Shown: positions 60,261 through 64,000 of the stretch, one piece after another
Position numbering within the stretch: position 1 is the stretch's first letter
How the letters are laid out: the number at the start of each line of letters is the position of its first letter
Source: Escarpia spicata
Lineage: Eukaryota; Annelida; Polychaeta; Sabellida; Siboglinidae
Assembly: GCA_963995525.1 (NCBI GenBank)
Contig: OZ023214.1
Location: 50,844,578-50,908,577 of the forward strand
Reading direction: 5' to 3'
Length of the DNA stretch: 64,000 nucleotides
Made by a program: the position numbers and the translations under genes
The notes under the pieces: generated by a model
Told to the model about the DNA's origin: nothing
Databases searched by the model: none
The model's input: only the letters and a program-made list of their open reading frames with translations

Positions 60261-62060
60261 TCCAATAGGTTGTGTTGGCCTGCCACCTCTGCGCGATGTA
60301 GACATCCGTAACCTCAAGTCTGCGGACGAATTTCCGGAGGTTATTAACAATTGGCAAAGGAGTTAGGATTAGACCGAATACTTGGCCCATATGTTGTTCC
60401 ACAGTTTTATGTTAATTAGAGAATATCGCCTCTGGGCATTGTCCCTAAGAAAAAACCAGGTGAATTTCGCATGAAACATCATCTATCATACCCGGAGGGG
60501 TCCTCGGTGAACGATTTAATTCCTAAAGAATTATCTTCTGTCCAATATGCAACGATTTATGATGCCACTGATTTGATTAAGCATTCAACTGGGCTTATTT
60601 ACATGGCTAAGGTTGATACTGAATCAGCTTTTTGGATCATTCAAATTTCACGAGCAGAGAGACTGTTACTGGATTTTAAGTGGAGGGGCCAGTTGTTCAA
60701 GGACGCAGTGCTTCCCATGGGTTGTTAGAGTGCATGTGCTATCTTTGAGCGGTTTAGTACAGCGTTAGAATGGGCCGCAAAAGTTAAATTATACGTAACT
60801 GAAGTGATACATGTAATCAATGATTTTCTCCTGCTGGGACCCTTATTTGAGAAGTGAAATGATGACCTTAGGGCATTTATCGTCATGTGGGAACAAATCG
60901 GGGTACCCTTTGCTCTTGGCAAAACTGTGGGCCCATCCACCTCACTCCCTTTTCTGGGTATCATCCTGGATACTGTCCAGATACATGCTAGACTTCCAGA
61001 GGATAAGCTCGAGAAGGCTAGATCATTGCTTTTGAGTTTTCAGTCTAAGGTCACACTTGAAGGAGTTGCAGATTTTAATCGAGTTGCTTTCGTTTGATTC
61101 AGCCGTTGTAGTCCCTGGCCAAACGTTTCTCAGGTGGCTAATTGACCAAACCATGGGTAGGCTAAAACCACACTATCACATTCGTTTAAGCAGACAAACT
61201 ACATTTGACTTAGGAGTATGTTTGGAATTTCTTCAGTATTTTAATAGCAGAGCCTTCTTTCTGGATGAGAAATTTCTGACAGGTGACTATCTCCGACTAT
61301 ACACTGATGCAGCTGGGGGAGTAGGGTACGGGGCACTGTATGGGGCAGAATGGTTTTGTGGTCTCTGGCCGGTGGAGTAGCGTTCGCACAATGTCTCGGT
61401 TTTGGAGTTATACCCTATCGTGGCAGCAGTACATGTGTGGGGTAATGTTTGGGTGAATAAAAGCGTATGCTTTTTTTACAGATAACAAAGCCCTGGTGCC
61501 TGTGATTAATAACCAGACATCTGATGAACCCCACATCATGGCCTTAATCCGTCCCCTGGTGTTGGCATGTCTGCGGTTTAATATCAACTTTGCAGCACAC
61601 TCTGTTCCAAGCCGTTTTAACACTTTGGCTGATAAACTATCTCGTTCGCAGGTGGAAGAGTTCCACGAACTGGCGCCATGGGCGAATGCCAACCCAGTGG
61701 AAGTATCCTACAGTGTGTCCCCAGCCGGCTTAGGCAATCTTTAAGTATGTTGATGGAGGCCTCAATGGCACCATCTTCTAGGTTACATTATGAGCGTGCA
61801 TGGAAGAAGTTGGTTGCATTTCATGATTCGTTATTTCTCACAACTCGTCTGCCTGTTTCTATACCCATGATGTTGCTATTTATTGCCCATCTCCATGCTA
61901 CTGGCTCTGCTCCTGATTTTAGCAGTACACTGCAATAACATTGTTTTATATCAAGTATACCAATACTGCTTGTTTTGTGTCGAAATGTGGGCTCTGTCAA
62001 CCTGAGGTACAGGAGACTAGTATTGGGCACAGTCACAGGCCTGGCCTTGGATGTAGAGTC
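60260..62060 (+). mobile_element. DIRS-like retrotransposon remnant (RT, RNase H, start of tyrosine recombinase)
   Basis: Plus strand. RT domain: HHLSYPEGSSVNDLIP, VQYATIYDATDLI, LLDFKWRGQLF, AVLPMGC followed by a stop, then VPFALGKTVGPSTSLPFLGI and PEDKLEKARSLLLSF. RNase H: LYTDAAGGVGYGALYGAEWF, NVSVLELYPIVAAVHVWG, then LADKLSRSQVEEF. The beginning of a tyrosine recombinase follows: SSRLHYERAWKKLVAFHDSL (61678-61938 frame). The order RT-RNase H-YR and the phrase set are those of DIRS/Ngaro-type elements. Many stops; the recombinase is truncated soon after 61940. Confidence 0.88.
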
Positions 62061-62289
62061 CATATTTCTCTCTTATCACGTTAATAAATAACCGTCATTC
62101 ATTTGGCCTTTTTTCATCACTATATTGGACTTAGCGTTGTTGCTTGCATAAACATAATTATACATATATGTAGATTATGTTTTTTAATCAAAGAAACACA
62201 TTGTTGTGTGTCATTATCATTTCATACCAATATCTCCATATACTGGACGTATATTTGTATCATATTTTACTATATTTCTATTACATTAT

Positions 62290-62912
62290 AAGAACTCTCA
62301 ATTCTTACAATGAAATTATACATATGTTTACGAATTAACATTTGACACATTGGCGCGTGTCTGCTGACAAACATTGTGCTGACATTACACCATTCAGGTT
62401 CATGACATATTAAGTGTTTTATACGCAACATACAACTTATTTGTTGATGTTCTGTTACGTTTCCACCATAGATGACTAGTAGACAGTGAAGTACACATAC
62501 TAAATTTACGGAGTATTGTATTAGCATACATCATTCTACATTGTCTGTTTATATCGCAATCATCTTTCATATTATTACATAAGATATGTCCAAGATACTT
62601 ATATTCATCAACACTTGGTATATAATCACCATTAAGTAAGAACAAGTTACTAACACTGTTTTTTAACATGTTACATTCAAATATTAATATAGCATTTTTC
62701 TTACTGTTATACTTTATATTATAAGCATCATCACAGTTCTCACCTACTTTCAACAGTTCACGAAGACCTTTGGCAGATGGTGAACATAACACTAGGTCGT
62801 CTGCATACATGAGATGATTAATTTTAGATTCTTCCATTATACAACCTACTACTGGTATATTATTCAAATCTTGACTGAGTTCGTCCACATACACATAAAC
62901 AAGATACACCAT
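62290..62912 (-). mobile_element. LINE reverse transcriptase fragment
   Basis: Minus-strand frame 62912-62400: VDELSQDLNN, INHLMYADDLVLCSPSAKGL with the catalytic YADD, then DEYKYLGHILCNNMKDD and MMYANTILRKFSMC. It is truncated at its 5' end just before the palm. It is a third LINE family in this window. Confidence 0.88.
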
Positions 62913-62949
62913 TAGTCATACACCATTAGAGACATGAAATCCTTCTGAG

Positions 62950-64000
62950 GTAGACCTGGGGCCGAAGTACTCGGTACTAATGTACTCGAGTACATTTTTG
63001 AAGTACTCGTACTCATGATACTTACGGGTCATGGACTCGTACCTGTACTCATTGTACTCAGATTTTACGAGTACATCTGAGTACTTTCTCAATATGTACT
63101 GGGGAAAATAAATACATTTGGTTATAAAATTTAAATTTCCTTAAATATTTAAATGTTCAACTATTTTTTTAATACTTTGTTATTTCTGATAGTATACAAC
63201 CTTACCATCCCTACACATCCCAGTGCATCCTCATTCTCTGGTAACAATGACTATGATACCCAAACATGGCAACAGGCAGCATCTTTTTCCAGTCAGAAAC
63301 ACCCTGTTAAGCAAACAATAATTGTAGGCTAGCAGTTCAGGCCATAAACCTGTTTGTTTAATTAAGCCATAAAGAGTCAATTAGCAGTTAACCCACTAGT
63401 TAGACAGGAAATGCCTTTGATGTAGTATGGAGACCATGCCTCTTGGCACTGGCTGACAGTGCTAACTGCTAAGAACAAGAACTGCCAGTCTTCCTCTGTA
63501 GAAGTAAGGTGGCTCAAGTCAGACTGTCTCCTACACTAGTATAATCCCATGCCAGCAGCCTGGCTAAAAAGTCCAAAGGGGATGCTGAGCCTGTTATGTG
63601 GACATGTGCTAACCCTCTCAACAACTAGTAGTCTATGATCAGAAAATATAAATTGCCAAGTTATAACGTCAGCAGATGAACGTGAGGTGAACGAATACCT
63701 CAGTCAGCCATGTACAGATTGTCACAGTGACCCACTGCAGTTCTGAGTTTTCCAACTCTGGCTCAGTTGGTCCCTCACCATCTCAGCATTCCAACCTCAT
63801 CAGCCCCAGTTGAAAGAGTATTTAGCATAGCCAAGAAAGTATTCTGCCTTGAACAGTGCAGCCTGAAAGACTCAACCTGTGAACAAATCATGTTCATTCG
63901 GTGCAATGGCAAATAGATGATAAGATCATAGGATGCCACTGAAATGAATGCCAATGAAGTGAATTTCATTGTTGATGAAATAGAGGTTTTTTAGTTTTCC
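62950..64000 (+). mobile_element. hAT transposon, runs off the right edge
   Basis: The left part (62965-63100) is dense in GTACTCG/CGAGTAC motifs in both orientations, a subterminal-repeat pattern seen in hAT elements. The right part encodes the hAT C-terminal dimerisation domain at 63680-63916. The bulk of the transposase is missing between. The right terminus is beyond 64000. Confidence 0.78.
63680..63916 (+). pseudogene. hAT transposase C-terminal dimerisation domain, degenerate
   Basis: Plus strand: SDPLQF followed by a TGA, then in another frame HHLSIPTSSAPVERVFSIAK, LEQCSLKDSTCEQIMFIRCN and a TAG at 63914. SSAPVERVFS is the hATC signature. The TGA and frame change make it non-functional. 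Confidence 0.85.

Overview
The window is eukaryotic. It holds intron-split genes with GT-AG splice sites, AATAAA polyadenylation signals, and many decayed transposons of animal type. The protein sequences and the repeat mix (CR1/Jockey-type LINEs, Polinton/Maverick, DIRS, Gypsy, hAT, pogo, (TG)n) suggest a marine invertebrate, most likely a mollusc. The species call is inference; I see no rRNA, tRNA or CRISPR.

Three host genes are supported. (1) AHCY, S-adenosylhomocysteine hydrolase, is complete on the minus strand with nine coding exons between 42206 and 27246 (433 codons plus stop). (2) ATP6V0D, the V-ATPase V0 subunit d, is complete on the plus strand with eight coding exons between 42489 and 53147 (348 codons plus stop). 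Their start codons lie head to head, 282 bp apart, over a probable shared promoter with a CACGTGAC E-box, a CCAAT box and a YY1-like site. (3) The 3' half of a WDR89-like WD-repeat gene lies on the minus strand at 59375-56738; its 5' exons are probably beyond the right edge.

Layout: 1-1.5 kb, decayed LINE copy; 2.5-5.4 kb, dispersed repeat and long (TG)n tract; 5.4-10.9 kb, Polinton/Maverick remnant (minus) with integrase, small ORFs, packaging ATPase and protein-primed DNA polymerase but no capsid genes; 10.95-16.1 kb, nearly full-length two-ORF LINE (minus); 16.3-21.6 kb, a roughly 5.2-kb segmental duplicate of AHCY intron 2-exon 2-intron 1, including hAT-like transposase debris; 21.6-26.6 kb, broken Gypsy LTR retrotransposon (plus); 26.8-42.2 kb, AHCY with repeat-filled introns; 42.5-53.7 kb, ATP6V0D; 55.5-56.7 kb, pogo/Tigger element; 56.7-59.4 kb, WDR89-like exons; 60.2-62.1 kb, DIRS-like retroelement; 62.3-62.9 kb, LINE fragment; 62.95-64.0 kb, hAT element running off the edge.

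The most unusual signals are two tandem repeats built across exon-intron borders in the two head-to-head genes. About 29 copies of a 29-bp unit carry the 5' splice site of AHCY exon 3. Seven copies of a 52-bp unit carry the 3' splice site of ATP6V0D exon 2. A 2.7-kb imperfect palindrome in AHCY intron 2 and the orphan, splice-competent AHCY exon 2 outside the gene are also notable.
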